Source: a virus. From it: a stretch of 21,506 nt of DNA. Under the pieces are notes generated by a model. It worked only from the letters and a program-made list of their open reading frames with translations, had not been told where the DNA came from and ran no database searches. Where the stretch lies: positions 1 to 21,506 of the IMG/VR virus record IMGVR_UViG_3300010885_032546. One strand, 5' to 3'. Shown piece by piece: positions 1 to 8,200 of this stretch; the stretch's first letter is position 1, and each line of letters opens with the position of its first letter. The position numbers and the translations under genes were made by a program.

Positions 1-871
1 CGCCGGTACCAGATACTACACAGCATAACGTAATAAGTGGTATTGTTGGTGTTGCCGTTGGTGTTCCTGTTAGTGTTGCCGTTGGCGTTGGGTCTAGAGG
101 CGTTCCTGTTGGTGTTGCCGTTGGTGTTGGATTTAGAGGCGTTCCTGTTGGTGTTGCCGTTGGTGTTGGATTTAGAGGCGTTCCCGTTGGCGTTCCCGTT
201 GGTGTTGGTGTTGCCGTTGGTGTTGGATTTGCAGGTGTTCCCGTCGGCGTTGCCGTTGGTGTTGCTGCTAGAGGCGTTGCTGTTGGTGTTGCCGCTAGAG
301 GCGTTGCCGTTGCCGTTGCTGTTGCGGCTCCAGGTAGAGGTGTTGCTGTTGGTGTTCCGGTTGGTGTCGCTGTTTTAGTTGCAGTGGGTGTTTGTGTTGG
401 TGTTCCCGTAAATGTTGGTGTCGGGCCACCAGGTGTAGCAGTTGGTGTTCGCGTTGGTGTTCCCGTCGGCGTCGCCGTTGGTGTTGCTGCTAGAGGCGTT
501 GCTGTTGGTGTTGCTGTTCTTGTTACCGTGGGCGTTGCGGTTGGTGTTGCCGTCTTAGTTGCTGTTGGTGTTTGTGTCGGTGTAGCGGTTGGTGTAGCGG
601 TTGGTGTAGCGGTTGGTGTTGCCGTCGGCGTTGCCGCAGGTAAATGACACAAAAAATAATTGCGTGGTTTTGCCGCAATTAAGGTATAATTTACTTCTAG
701 ATATCCACTTGGACATGAGGCAGACGCAATTCCCGTTGTCCCCGCCTGGCCATACGAAGCAGTCAACGCATATGCGGGAACTAGCCCCGGATTATCTATA
801 TCACGAACACGACTTGCCGTGACCGCATAGGAACTTGTTGATGGAATGCCAAATGGAAAAAATGTACTCAT
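1..871 (-). CDS. Tail-fibre-like protein with Thr-Pro repeat stalk (partial, 3' end beyond window)
   Basis: I read this frame directly. An ATG at 871-869 overlaps the stop of the gene before it (ATGA), and 290 codons follow without a stop to the window edge, so the C-terminus is missing. Residues 1-10 ([10 protein letters not shown]), then SSYAVTAS, match the starts of the two genes upstream and probably form a shared attachment module. Residues 20-80 are a small Ala/Gly/Ser region containing two Cys (SCPSGYLEV and FLCHLPA). From about residue 81 to 276 the protein is almost wholly TPTATPTG-type repeat, broken by inserts such as PLAA, PLNP, PGGP and TKTATPT. After the repeat comes [14 protein letters not shown], the start of a new segment. 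Such Thr-Pro stretches act as extended, rigid linkers in surface proteins, so a C-terminal binding domain may lie beyond the edge. The role is inferred from context; no enzymatic motif is visible. Confidence 0.8.
   Translation of the reverse strand, partial: MSTFFPFGIPSTSSYAVTASRVRDIDNPGLVPAYALTASYGQAGTTGIASASCPSGYLEVNYTLIAAKPRNYFLCHLPAATPTATPTATPTATPTATPTQTPTATKTATPTATPTVTRTATPTATPLAATPTATPTGTPTRTPTATPGGPTPTFTGTPTQTPTATKTATPTGTPTATPLPGAATATATATPLAATPTATPLAATPTATPTGTPANPTPTATPTPTGTPTGTPLNPTPTATPTGTPLNPTPTATPTGTPLDPTPTATLTGTPTATPTIPLITLCCVVSGTG
44..636 (-). repeat. Low-complexity Thr-Pro-Thr-Ala codon repeat tract
   Basis: On the plus strand this is a run of GTTGGTGTTGCC-like 12-mers with variants; on the coding strand it reads ACA CCA ACG GCA and relatives. 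A longer unit, CTAAATCCAACACCAACG (PLNPTPT), recurs near 113-175 with little change. The coding strand is nearly free of T, which sets the tract apart in composition from the rest of the window. Such tracts expand and contract by slippage or recombination, and the many synonymous third-base changes suggest the tract is kept for its protein sequence. Confidence 0.9.
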
Positions 872-1056
872 ACGTACCCAAACCCAGAAACGTTTACGGT
901 TTTTGCCGGTGGCCCAGTTGGACCTACAAATGTAATTGAAAACTCTGCAACTGATGCGGAGGCGGGTGTTGGTCCCGCCAATGTAGTTGCGTATCCTGCA
1001 TTCGCTGCATAAGAACTACTAAAAGGTATACCCAACGGAAAGAAACGAATCGTCAT
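868..1056 (-). CDS. Small tail-fibre-associated protein, shared FPxGIP N-terminal module
   Basis: This is a 62-aa ORF. It begins [23 protein letters not shown], closely matching the start of the next gene downstream ([16 protein letters not shown]), and it has the SYAxxA motif also found in the 79-aa gene upstream. The C-terminal half contains [16 protein letters not shown], a short collagen-like or Pro/Gly stretch. The ATG lies 13 nt after the stop of the upstream gene, with a weak GAG ribosome-binding element; its own stop overlaps the next start as ATGA, which indicates translational coupling. The function is unknown. Its position at the end of the fibre array and the shared N-terminus suggest a small decoration or tip protein docking at the same site as its neighbours. 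Confidence 0.65.
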   Translation of the reverse strand: MTIRFFPLGIPFSSSYAANAGYATTLAGPTPASASVAEFSITFVGPTGPPAKTVNVSGFGYV

Positions 1057-1069
1057 ATGAATACTCTAA

Positions 1070-1309
1070 TTAAAAATTGCAGATTTCAACATAGCCCGAC
1101 CCAGACCCGGCTTGTAATGACAGATATTGTGCATATGTTATTGTACATACACTTTTTCCGCGAGAGCCGGATTGTGGAAATAATACAATTCCGGCAGTAG
1201 ATGCAGAGTATACGGATTTAATGAAACTTGCCGAAATTGCATGTGACGCACTAACTGCATAGGATGCGGTATATAATGAACCTGATCCAAAGGGATATAC
1301 AGATAACAT
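1070..1309 (-). CDS. Small tail-fibre-associated protein (79 aa)
   Basis: The start follows the previous stop with no gap (TAAATG), so it is probably translated by re-initiation. The sequence begins MLSVYPFGSGSLYTASYAVSASHAISAS: a Y/F-PFG motif followed by ASYAxSAS, the same arrangement as the two genes downstream and similar to the SASYA units of the large fibres. The second half (VLFPQSGSRGKSVCTITYAQYLSLQ, in two pieces) carries two Cys and ends in GYVEICNF. No enzymatic motif is seen. I infer a virion or fibre-tip component from context, shared N-terminus and coupling. Confidence 0.65.
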   Translation of the reverse strand: MLSVYPFGSGSLYTASYAVSASHAISASFIKSVYSASTAGIVLFPQSGSRGKSVCTITYAQYLSLQAGSGSGYVEICNF

Positions 1310-2158
1310 TTAATTTTCCACCGAAAGGACATGTAATGATGCCGTCATATTCTGTGCTCCGCCTGTTGTTGCCATACTTTGAAAAATATAATATATTTCA
1401 CTTGTTCCTTCCGGTATGGTTAGTACATTCAACGACGTTCCCATGTCCGATAGGTTTGCCCCAATAATTTTTGGAATAAAATAGGTTGTTTCACTACCAG
1501 TAATGATTGCATCGACTATTAACGTGCTCATTTGCGATTCGGTTACAAATCCTCTATTTTTTTCTGTAGCATCATTAATAGAGGTAGGAATACTATATAA
1601 TCTTACACGTGCCGCAGTTGTCGTTGCATTTAATGACGCACTTACTAATAAGTAGGTCTTTGGAATTTGAACATTTGCAATTGATCCACTAATTATTTGT
1701 CCGACACTTAAACTTCCAGTAATATTAGGCAATGATACTCTATTACTCGTACTTATCGTTGCATCTTCTAATAAATATCTGGTAAACGTCAATGCGGGAT
1801 ATTGTGCTGATGCAGTATTGTCTACCCGATAATACGTTAATTTTGTATTTGCAGGATCAACTACACCGTATACGATAGGATCAATGGTATATATTCCTGC
1901 ACTCATCGTGAAATCACCGATTAATGCCGTCGAGGCGGAAATGTTTGTATTACCAAATTTTCTATTTTTTTCCGCCACATTATCTAAACTTTGACTATTA
2001 TCGTATAATCTTAACCGACACGCGGTAGTAGTTTGAATACTAAGTAAGGCATACGCAGAACCCAGTTCTACCGAGCCCGATCCAATTGCATCGGTTTGGG
2101 TAGTAATTGATCCCCGTGAAAGATTTGCCCCTAATCTAATATATTCTTTTAATCCCAT
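1310..2158 (-). CDS. Tail-associated protein with internal tandem duplication
   Basis: This is a 282-aa protein of an unrecognised family. It contains two homologous halves of about 100 residues: residues 36-130 and 168-281. The clearest correspondence is between 48-68 (RLRLYDNSQ, then EKNRKF) and 184-204 (RVRLYSIPT, then EKNRGF). In each half this motif follows a run of Thr/Ala and is followed by beta-rich sequence ending in an aromatic strand. A Ser/Gly-rich linker (NITGSLSVGQIISGS) joins them. The N-terminal 30 residues resemble no other gene here. The predicted beta content and the position between a fibre chaperone and small fibre genes suggest a baseplate or fibre component with two copies of one sandwich domain. 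The start is the ATG 69 nt after the upstream stop. Confidence 0.7.
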   Translation of the reverse strand: MGLKEYIRLGANLSRGSITTQTDAIGSGSVELGSAYALLSIQTTTACRLRLYDNSQSLDNVAEKNRKFGNTNISASTALIGDFTMSAGIYTIDPIVYGVVDPANTKLTYYRVDNTASAQYPALTFTRYLLEDATISTSNRVSLPNITGSLSVGQIISGSIANVQIPKTYLLVSASLNATTTAARVRLYSIPTSINDATEKNRGFVTESQMSTLIVDAIITGSETTYFIPKIIGANLSDMGTSLNVLTIPEGTSEIYYIFQSMATTGGAQNMTASLHVLSVEN

Positions 2159-2227
2159 AAATTATATTCTTTATAAGTATGTCCTGTACATAACTAGTTT
2201 ACCATACTGGTTTACCGTCGAGTAAAG

Positions 2228-2698
2228 TTATGGCAACGTCGGCCAAATAATATTCAACGGATTGGTTTGCGTTTGCGGTACATCCCGTAAATCTTGGCGA
2301 TAGGTTACCCACAATGTTTTTTGTTCGGTGGATAGTGTGCAATCTACTAATTGCGTCCAATCAGATTGCAGTAATAATCTATCGCGCTCTCCACGAATAG
2401 TACTCCATTGGCCTTCCACGCATTCCACTTCCCATGCTGCTTGCTCAGTAAGATCATCATATTTAGGATGAATGGACCACACATCACTCCAATTGCCATT
2501 GATTAATTGTACTCCGTTATAATCAACTCGTTGCAATTCGGTTATATTTGGCGGTGGTACCTCTATCACAATACTAACATTTGCAAATTCTAATGCATTT
2601 TGGTCTAGGTTGACGGGAAACGAAATATTGGAATACGCTAATCGTAATTCTCCGTCACTGTTAAAAATCTGTCCTGTATCATTATGTCTAAATTTCAT
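2228..2698 (-). CDS. Phage tail fibre assembly chaperone (Phage_tail_APC-like)
   Basis: This is a 156-aa protein. Its C-terminal third has the signature of the phage tail assembly chaperone family (Phage_tail_APC): RGERDRLLLQSDWTQLVDC, then LSTEQKTLWVTYRQDLRDVP and a final IIWPTLP. The family is found directly after tail fibre genes and is thought to help fibre trimers fold or assemble, and it is often replaced together with the adhesin. The N-terminal part (MKFRHNDTGQIFNSDGELRL) is the usual variable domain. The start lies 4 nt after the stop of the glycine-rich protein with little ribosome-binding sequence, so coupled translation is likely. The glycine-rich protein is its most likely client. 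Confidence 0.85.
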   Translation of the reverse strand: MKFRHNDTGQIFNSDGELRLAYSNISFPVNLDQNALEFANVSIVIEVPPPNITELQRVDYNGVQLINGNWSDVWSIHPKYDDLTEQAAWEVECVEGQWSTIRGERDRLLLQSDWTQLVDCTLSTEQKTLWVTYRQDLRDVPQTQTNPLNIIWPTLP

Positions 2699-2701
2699 AT
2701 A

Positions 2702-3577
2702 TTACCCATGATTTAATGACCCTGTTGCATTTACTTGGAGAGGATATGCTCGCCCCACTCCAAAAATTAATCTACATTCCCCACGACCCCCGGCCCCACC
2801 AGATTGGTTCACGCCAGAATCGTTTCCACCACCACCACCACCACCCGGTGTGCCACCCGCCCCACCATTGTTAGCAGCAGGGGCTGTACCTGCCGTTGCT
2901 GGACCCGATGGACTTCCTATGCCCCCACCAGTTGGTGTAGTAGCTCCTGCCGCACCACTAGAACCAGACCCATACAAATTTACACCACCACCACCAGCAC
3001 CACCGGCGGCATTAGATGCACCTCCTCCCCCGCCACCACCACCAGTACCAACCGCACCGGCACCGGCAGCACCGTTTCCACCAGTTCCCGAATATCCTCC
3101 TGCGCCACCGCCACCGCCAGCAACGGTACCCGTACTGGTCCCTCCTGCCCCCCCATTTCCACCAGACCCAGATATACGTACACCAGCAATTCCTGCCGTT
3201 GTTGCATTGCCGCCCGCACCACCACCGCCGCCATTTGCACGAACATACACAATGTTACTTCCGGTGACCCACGATGCTCCCCCCGTGCCGCCAGCGTTGT
3301 TTCCCGCCACACCACCGGACCCCGATTGTCCTACTACTACTTGTAGTATTGTATTTGGTACTACGGCAAATGTGTTATATGATAATGCTCCACCACCACC
3401 ACCAGCCCCACCGTTAGTATTTAGTGCTCCACCACCACCACCGCCGCCACCAATACACACCGCAGAAATGGTGTAGACATCATTCGGTACGGTAAAGGAG
3501 GATGTCCCCACGGTTGTAAATAAGGATTCGCTTGTTGGTTCGTATGCTTTTAAGTAAAATGCTGGAAATGTTGACAT
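2702..3577 (-). CDS. Glycine-rich tail fibre adhesin-like protein
   Basis: This is a 291-aa protein from the ATG at 3577; a GTG three codons upstream (3586) is an alternative. ATG is chosen because it follows the previous stop as TAAGATG and gives MSTFPAFYLKAYEP. Residues 1-40 form a beta-type N-terminus (FTTVGTSSFTVPNDVYTISAV), followed by an eight-glycine run at about 43-50 and some 200 residues of GGAGG/GGGG motifs with AGGSGG variants. It ends in GGAGGRGECRLIFGVGRAYP, typical of the phage glycine-rich fibre domain. In T4-related phages glycine-rich adhesins at fibre tips (gp38 type) pack polyglycine helices and bind the host receptor. The role is inferred from composition and from the assembly chaperone immediately downstream. 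Confidence 0.8.
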   Translation of the reverse strand: MSTFPAFYLKAYEPTSESLFTTVGTSSFTVPNDVYTISAVCIGGGGGGGGALNTNGGAGGGGGALSYNTFAVVPNTILQVVVGQSGSGGVAGNNAGGTGGASWVTGSNIVYVRANGGGGGAGGNATTAGIAGVRISGSGGNGGAGGTSTGTVAGGGGGAGGYSGTGGNGAAGAGAVGTGGGGGGGGASNAAGGAGGGGVNLYGSGSSGAAGATTPTGGGIGSPSGPATAGTAPAANNGGAGGTPGGGGGGGNDSGVNQSGGAGGRGECRLIFGVGRAYPLQVNATGSLNHG

Positions 3578-3578
3578 C

Positions 3579-4376
3579 TTAGGCACTACCCCGTTGTAAT
3601 AATAGCCCTCTCAAATTTGAACCCGCATCGTCGGTGGTAAAACTAAGCATATCGGGATTTGCCGATGCTGATGTTAGTGATGGGGCAATACCTGCGGGCC
3701 ACCGAGTATTGGTAAACCAATTATTTGTTTTAATACCACCGTTGGTATATTCAATAACAAAGGTTTGTGCACGGTCGGTGACAGGTAGATTAGTTACTGC
3801 CCATGTTACGGTTCCTGCTCCTGACGCCGATACAGAAAAATAATTTGCCGTATTTAAATTTAATGTTACCGAAGTCGTGCCGCTTGCAGTAATAGTTCCA
3901 GACACTAACATACTTAATTGAGATATATTTGTTACAGAACCGGAGGTTAATGATCCTGTTATACCCCCATTCGTTACATTTATACTGCCTGACAATATAT
4001 TAAGTGATCCTGAAACATCTAATCCATTCGGGAAATTAATATATCCTGTGAATGATGATGCAGTTGCTGCGGTGGTGGCAAATGATGCAGTTGATGGAGT
4101 AAAGGTAATAGACGTTGCAGCAGATGATGTTGTTGCAAAACTTGATGTTGTTGCAACACTACTCGTTCCAAACAATGATCCCGTAATACCCCCAGAATTC
4201 ATGCGTAGTGAACCCGTAATTATTATTCCTTGACGGTTAATATCAAGTAATGACACAGATTCACTAATGAATCCAACATTTCCAGAAGGATTTACTTGCA
4301 ATCGGATAGTATTTTCTAAGGAACCACTAAATTGTATGGACGCACTTCCAGGTGTTATTAGAATATTATTTGGCAC
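3579..4376 (-). CDS. Tail fibre protein with fibre repeats and C-terminal beta domain
   Basis: This is a 265-aa protein starting at GTG 4376. The GTG is supported by a GAGGA ribosome-binding site 7 nt upstream and a promoter-like element 28 nt upstream. The N-terminus (ITPGSASIQFSGS, then LQVNPSGNVGFISESVSLL) is of the type seen at the heads of fibre proteins in environmental phages. Residues 60-120 repeat the GITGSLFGTSS, ATSITFTP and TASFATTA units of the two large fibres. The last 100 residues (VTLNLNTANYFSVSASGAG, then the WPAG and LRGLLLQ motifs) form a beta domain common in phage tail proteins. Its stop is one base before the start of the glycine-rich gene. Likely a short fibre or fibre-linker protein. 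Confidence 0.8.
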   Translation of the reverse strand: MPNNILITPGSASIQFSGSLENTIRLQVNPSGNVGFISESVSLLDINRQGIIITGSLRMNSGGITGSLFGTSSVATTSSFATTSSAATSITFTPSTASFATTAATASSFTGYINFPNGLDVSGSLNILSGSINVTNGGITGSLTSGSVTNISQLSMLVSGTITASGTTSVTLNLNTANYFSVSASGAGTVTWAVTNLPVTDRAQTFVIEYTNGGIKTNNWFTNTRWPAGIAPSLTSASANPDMLSFTTDDAGSNLRGLLLQRGSA

Positions 4377-4404
4377 TAGTAGTCCTCATGAAAAGCTCGT
4401 ATAT

Positions 4405-4414
4405 ATACATATCA
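4405..4414 (-). promoter_or_regulatory. Promoter-like element upstream of the 265-aa fibre gene
   Basis: The coding strand reads TGATATGTAT, one mismatch from the window's recurring TGATATTTAT element, with TT upstream to give the same ATTGATAT context as at 9454. It lies 28 nt before the GTG start at 4376. Promoter function is inferred from recurrence and spacing. Confidence 0.45.
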
Positions 4415-4457
4415 ATTAGATGCCGAATCGTTTCCGCTGTGTGGTGATGTAGACATA

Positions 4458-5156
4458 TTATTGACTTCCTACTATAAGGTTTCCAACAGGAGTTTGTGAA
4501 ATCGTAAACAATGTGTTTGCTCCCGCGCCGGGTACAGATACTATGCGTGCCTCACTTCGTCGAATTGGGGTCGCTGCAGGGATCAACGCGACCGCAATGT
4601 GCGCCTGTCGCTGTCCTGCGCCATTTGTCGTCCAGCTAAATGTGGTGGTTGTACCAGACGCGGTTTGCCGAGACGCCGCGTACATCTTTGGCGTGACAGC
4701 GAACGTGCTGGACAAGATTAGCGTCTGCGATCCACCCGCCGTTGCGGTGGCGTTTTCTTGGATGACAATGAAATCTGAGCATAAATCAGCAGCAACAGAT
4801 GTCACACCAAGTGAAAACGATGTGGCGTAGTTGCCGCCCGCTGTTGCACTTCCTCGCACGGAATCAATGCTATCGTAATACTCAAGTGTTGCCTGACCAT
4901 ACGTTGCGCCAGAACTGTATGCGAGGGCCAACGACCCAATCGCTGGCGATACCCTTGAGTAGACGCCAACAGCTAGAGAGTCTCCGTTATCCGTGGTTGC
5001 AACCGTAGCGGCAGAAGTCCCACCAAGCGTCACAGAACTAGGAACTGCTCCTGTGCTAACGGCCAGCTTTACCAGCAAAAACGTGCAGCCAGACGGAACA
5101 GTAAATGTCCCGCTACCGCCACTTACATCGAGTGTCTCTGCGCTTAGGTATCCCAT
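4458..5156 (-). CDS. Beta-sandwich tail-associated protein, GC-rich and probably acquired
   Basis: This is a 232-aa protein starting at the ATG at 5156, which overlaps the stop of the 21-aa ORF by one base (TAATG). The sequence is Ser/Thr/Gly/Ala-rich with alternating hydrophobic residues. It resembles phage and bacterial beta-sandwich domains of the type VTLGGTSA...NGDSLAVGVYS...DFIVIQ, in residues 38-140. The last 30 residues (RIVSVPGAGANTLFTISQTP) look like a separate strand pair. Base composition differs from the neighbours: stretches near 4561-4680 are about 60-65% GC by hand count, against about 40% in the flanking fibre genes, and G/C-ending codons are frequent. That suggests recent transfer. 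No signal peptide, membrane segment or catalytic motif is seen. A fibre or virion role is inferred from position only. Confidence 0.7.
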   Translation of the reverse strand: MGYLSAETLDVSGGSGTFTVPSGCTFLLVKLAVSTGAVPSSVTLGGTSAATVATTDNGDSLAVGVYSRVSPAIGSLALAYSSGATYGQATLEYYDSIDSVRGSATAGGNYATSFSLGVTSVAADLCSDFIVIQENATATAGGSQTLILSSTFAVTPKMYAASRQTASGTTTTFSWTTNGAGQRQAHIAVALIPAATPIRRSEARIVSVPGAGANTLFTISQTPVGNLIVGSQ

Positions 5157-5221
5157 TAGACGGCACTCTCGTAGTAAAGTTGTAAGAAACTGGCAGATAC
5201 TATATTTGCAAGGGTTGGCAT
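5156..5221 (-). CDS. Possible 21-aa coupled leader peptide or fibre-gene remnant
   Basis: An ATG one base after the stop of the 1399-aa fibre gene (TAAGATG) opens a 21-codon frame, MPTLANIVSASFLQLYYESA plus V. Its TAA overlaps the ATG of the next gene (TAATG). GGTGGA upstream can serve as ribosome-binding site. The TAAGATG junction is the same as at the glycine-rich gene (3577). It exactly bridges two genes, so ribosomes could pass through all three by coupling. It may be a real small protein, a coupling device, or the 5' end of an older gene replaced by the GC-rich one. No homology can be judged by eye. Confidence 0.4.
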   Translation of the reverse strand: MPTLANIVSASFLQLYYESAV

Positions 5222-5222
5222 C

Positions 5223-8200
5223 TTATTCCACCGTTGTTAGTGGGTCAACATCCTTACGAGTTGCTTGTACATAGTAGAAACAATCAATTGGTGTATTTGA
5301 ATTAATAATTACGGTATTATTTTCAATGTTTTGCACATATAATATTTGTTGTGTACCAATTGGAGTTAATTGTACGGTAATACTATCGGGGTCTACTAAC
5401 CATTCCCATTCTTCTGGTAATTGAATGATATTATTTTGTGTTAACCGTCCCCGCGCATATACGCCGTGTTCTGGTCCTTCCAATACCCCATAGATAAGTT
5501 TCTTGCCCAACAACCGTTGATGGTCAATTTTGAAACTCTTGGTGGTTGCTTGAAATGCTCCCACAATCGTGGCAGACCCCGTGATGCTTAATGCGTTACT
5601 GCCCGTGATGGTCAATGACCCACTAATAACTGCTGCGCCAACATACGGGAATGCGGTTGCCGTCACTCCTGTTAATCCAGTACCATCACCCTTGAATGAC
5701 CCCGTAAACGAGCCGGTAAACGGTGCCGTTAGTGAGGTAAATTGTGTGGAACTAGAGACAGTACCAGCAGGTACGGTTGCTGTTGCGTTTAGTGCATAGG
5801 ATGCGGTGGTAGCAAATGAACTAGATATTACATTACTTGCCCAACTTGCTGTTCCAATAATTAAGCCGGGAGCAGTTAATGTACCGTCCATACCAAAAGT
5901 CCAGAGCCGTGTTGGATTGGTCGTATAGTTAGTCTGGATGTATGTCCCGGAATTATCAACATATACGAAATTTTCATTATTAAAACTGCCTATTTCTGCA
6001 TAAGACGCAGGGCTTCCGGCAATAATATCAATGTTGCCAGTGCCATCGTCGGTAATACGAGAATTGCCCACGAAGGTAATTGAACGACTGTCGTAGGATG
6101 TACCTAACGGTGTACGAGTGGCGTATGACGCGGATGTATTGGTCAACGCATTAAATTGATTTGAACTGCTAACAATACCCGATGGAACATTGGAGAGTCC
6201 TGTATAAGATACTTGACCAGAACTAGATACCGTTCCGGTAGGCAAGAACGCTGTAACTTGCGTAGAACTAGATACAATGTTTGCGGGTACATTAGAGAGT
6301 CCTGTATACGATACTTGACCGGAACTAGATACGACTCCTGATGGAAGTATGGTTGGGGCAAAGGAAGCAGTTGTTGCTACACTACTCGTTCCAATGAATG
6401 TTCCCGTAAACGAACCTGTAAACGACCCTGTGTTAATTTGTTGAGAACTACTAATGACTCCTTCGGTGTTTATTTTTTTCTTCACCCCGTCTAAGAAATG
6501 TGCGGAGCCGGTATTTAAACTAATGATACCGGTTGTTGTAATAACGCCACCACTTAACCCGTCACTGACAGTGATAGATGTTACGCCAGAACCAGCAGAA
6601 GATGGTGCCCACGATGCAGAAACTGCAAAACTTGCGGAGATTGCATTTGATGCGGTACCAAATGTAGAACCGCTATGAGTTCCAATAAACGAACCCGTAA
6701 ACGAACCCGTGTTAATTTGGACCGAACTAGAGACTGTGCCATTTGGTAAGAACGCCGTAACTTGAGTAGAACTGGATACAATACCCGATGGAATATTAGA
6801 GAGTCCCGTATAGGATACTTGTCCTGAACTAGATATTGTTCCGGCAGGTAAGAACGATGCAACTTGACCGGAACTAGATACAATGTTTGCAGGTATATTG
6901 GAAAGTCCCGTATAAGATACTTGACCAGAACTAGATACCACTCCGGTTGGTAATATTGTTGGGGCAAAGGAAGCAGATGTTGCAAAACTTGATGTGGTAG
7001 TAAAAGAACTAGATATTGCATTACTTGCCCAACTGGATGTTCCAATTAATGTTCCAGTAAACGACCCTGTAAACGACCCTGTGTTAATTTGCGTAGAACT
7101 ACTTACCGTTCCGGCAGGTAAGAACGCAGTAACTTGAGCAGAACTGGATACAATATTTACTGGTATATTGGATAGACCTGTGTAGGATATTTGTCCAGAA
7201 CTAGATACGGTTCCCGTAGGTAGGAAAGATGTAACTTGCGTAGAACTGGATACAATGTTTACGGGTATATTGGAGATTCCAGTATACGATACTTGAGCAG
7301 AACTAGATACGGTTCCCGCCGGTAACCCCGATGGAAGTACATATGACGCCGACGTTGCCCAACTGCTTGTTCCCGTCAAAGTACCTACAAACGACCCACT
7401 AAACGAACCGGTATTAATTTGGGTAGAACTACTAACCAATCCTGCCGGAATGCCGGTAAGATCTCCCCATGCGGTTGACCCCATAGCTTGTGTTGGTGCC
7501 CATGAAGCCGATACTGCAAAGGATGCGGTGGTTGCAAAAGATGCTGACTGCGGAGTAAACGTAATTGACATTGCGGCAGATGCCGTGGTAGCAAACGAAG
7601 AAGTTGCCGCGACTGCATTACTCCAGACACCTGCATTATATACCAATGCTTGCCCATTGCTTGGAGAAATAATGGAAACGTCGGTGAGTTGCTCTAATGC
7701 CGTAGTTGCTGCTCCTGCACTTGTACTAGCACCCGAAGTATTTCGAAATAATCCTGCTTGAGTAACCGAGCTATCGGCACTTGATAAGTTAGTTTCATTG
7801 CCTTTTGCAATTATATATCCTGCAAATATTGTAAATTCTTGAGTTGCGGCACCTTCCGTAAAGGGGTCCGTGTTGATTGCGGCAACCGCATTTAAATACG
7901 TATTATATTTATTTTGACCATAGTATACATACAACGTATTGGTTACGGGGTCAGTAAATACTCGTTGAATGGTCCATTGGGAATTTCCCACTGCTGCTAA
8001 TATACCGGTCCCATTATCATATAATGACGGGTCTGCAACGGTATACATTGCTCCCCCATTGGTATCAAATTTTATATTACCATTTGATCCAGACCGATAT
8101 ACCCGTGCCATACTTGCCGTTGCTACGGCAGTAGTATCAATTACCGATGGAAGTGTTGGATTTTGCTTATAGAATCCCCCGTGAATAAATCCCTTGCCTA

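Noticed and set aside
44-636. CRISPR array or minisatellite with regulatory role
   Set aside because: There are no constant repeats with unique spacers; the 12-base periodicity stays in one reading frame and encodes protein.
37-647. Plus-strand ORFs rich in Val/Leu/Gly in the left repeat tract
   Set aside because: They are shadows of the minus-strand Thr-Pro repeat; composition is purely a product of the GTTGGTGTTGCC repeat and there is no ribosome-binding site or domain.
2804-3476. Plus-strand Pro-rich and Thr/Ser-rich ORFs opposite the glycine-rich gene
   Set aside because: GGT/GGC/GCA codons on the coding strand read as Pro/Thr runs on the other strand; the minus-strand reading is supported by its termini and by the downstream chaperone.
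4412-4456. 14-codon ORF (MSTSPHSGNDSASN) after the 232-aa gene
   Set aside because: Opens with TAATATG after the stop but is very short, with no ribosome-binding site and no following coupled gene; likely chance.
5569-7761. Plus-strand and alternate-frame ORFs within the large fibres
   Set aside because: They follow the repeat periodicity of the fibre genes, have Leu/Arg/His-rich or Val-rich translations and overlap the strong fibre frame.
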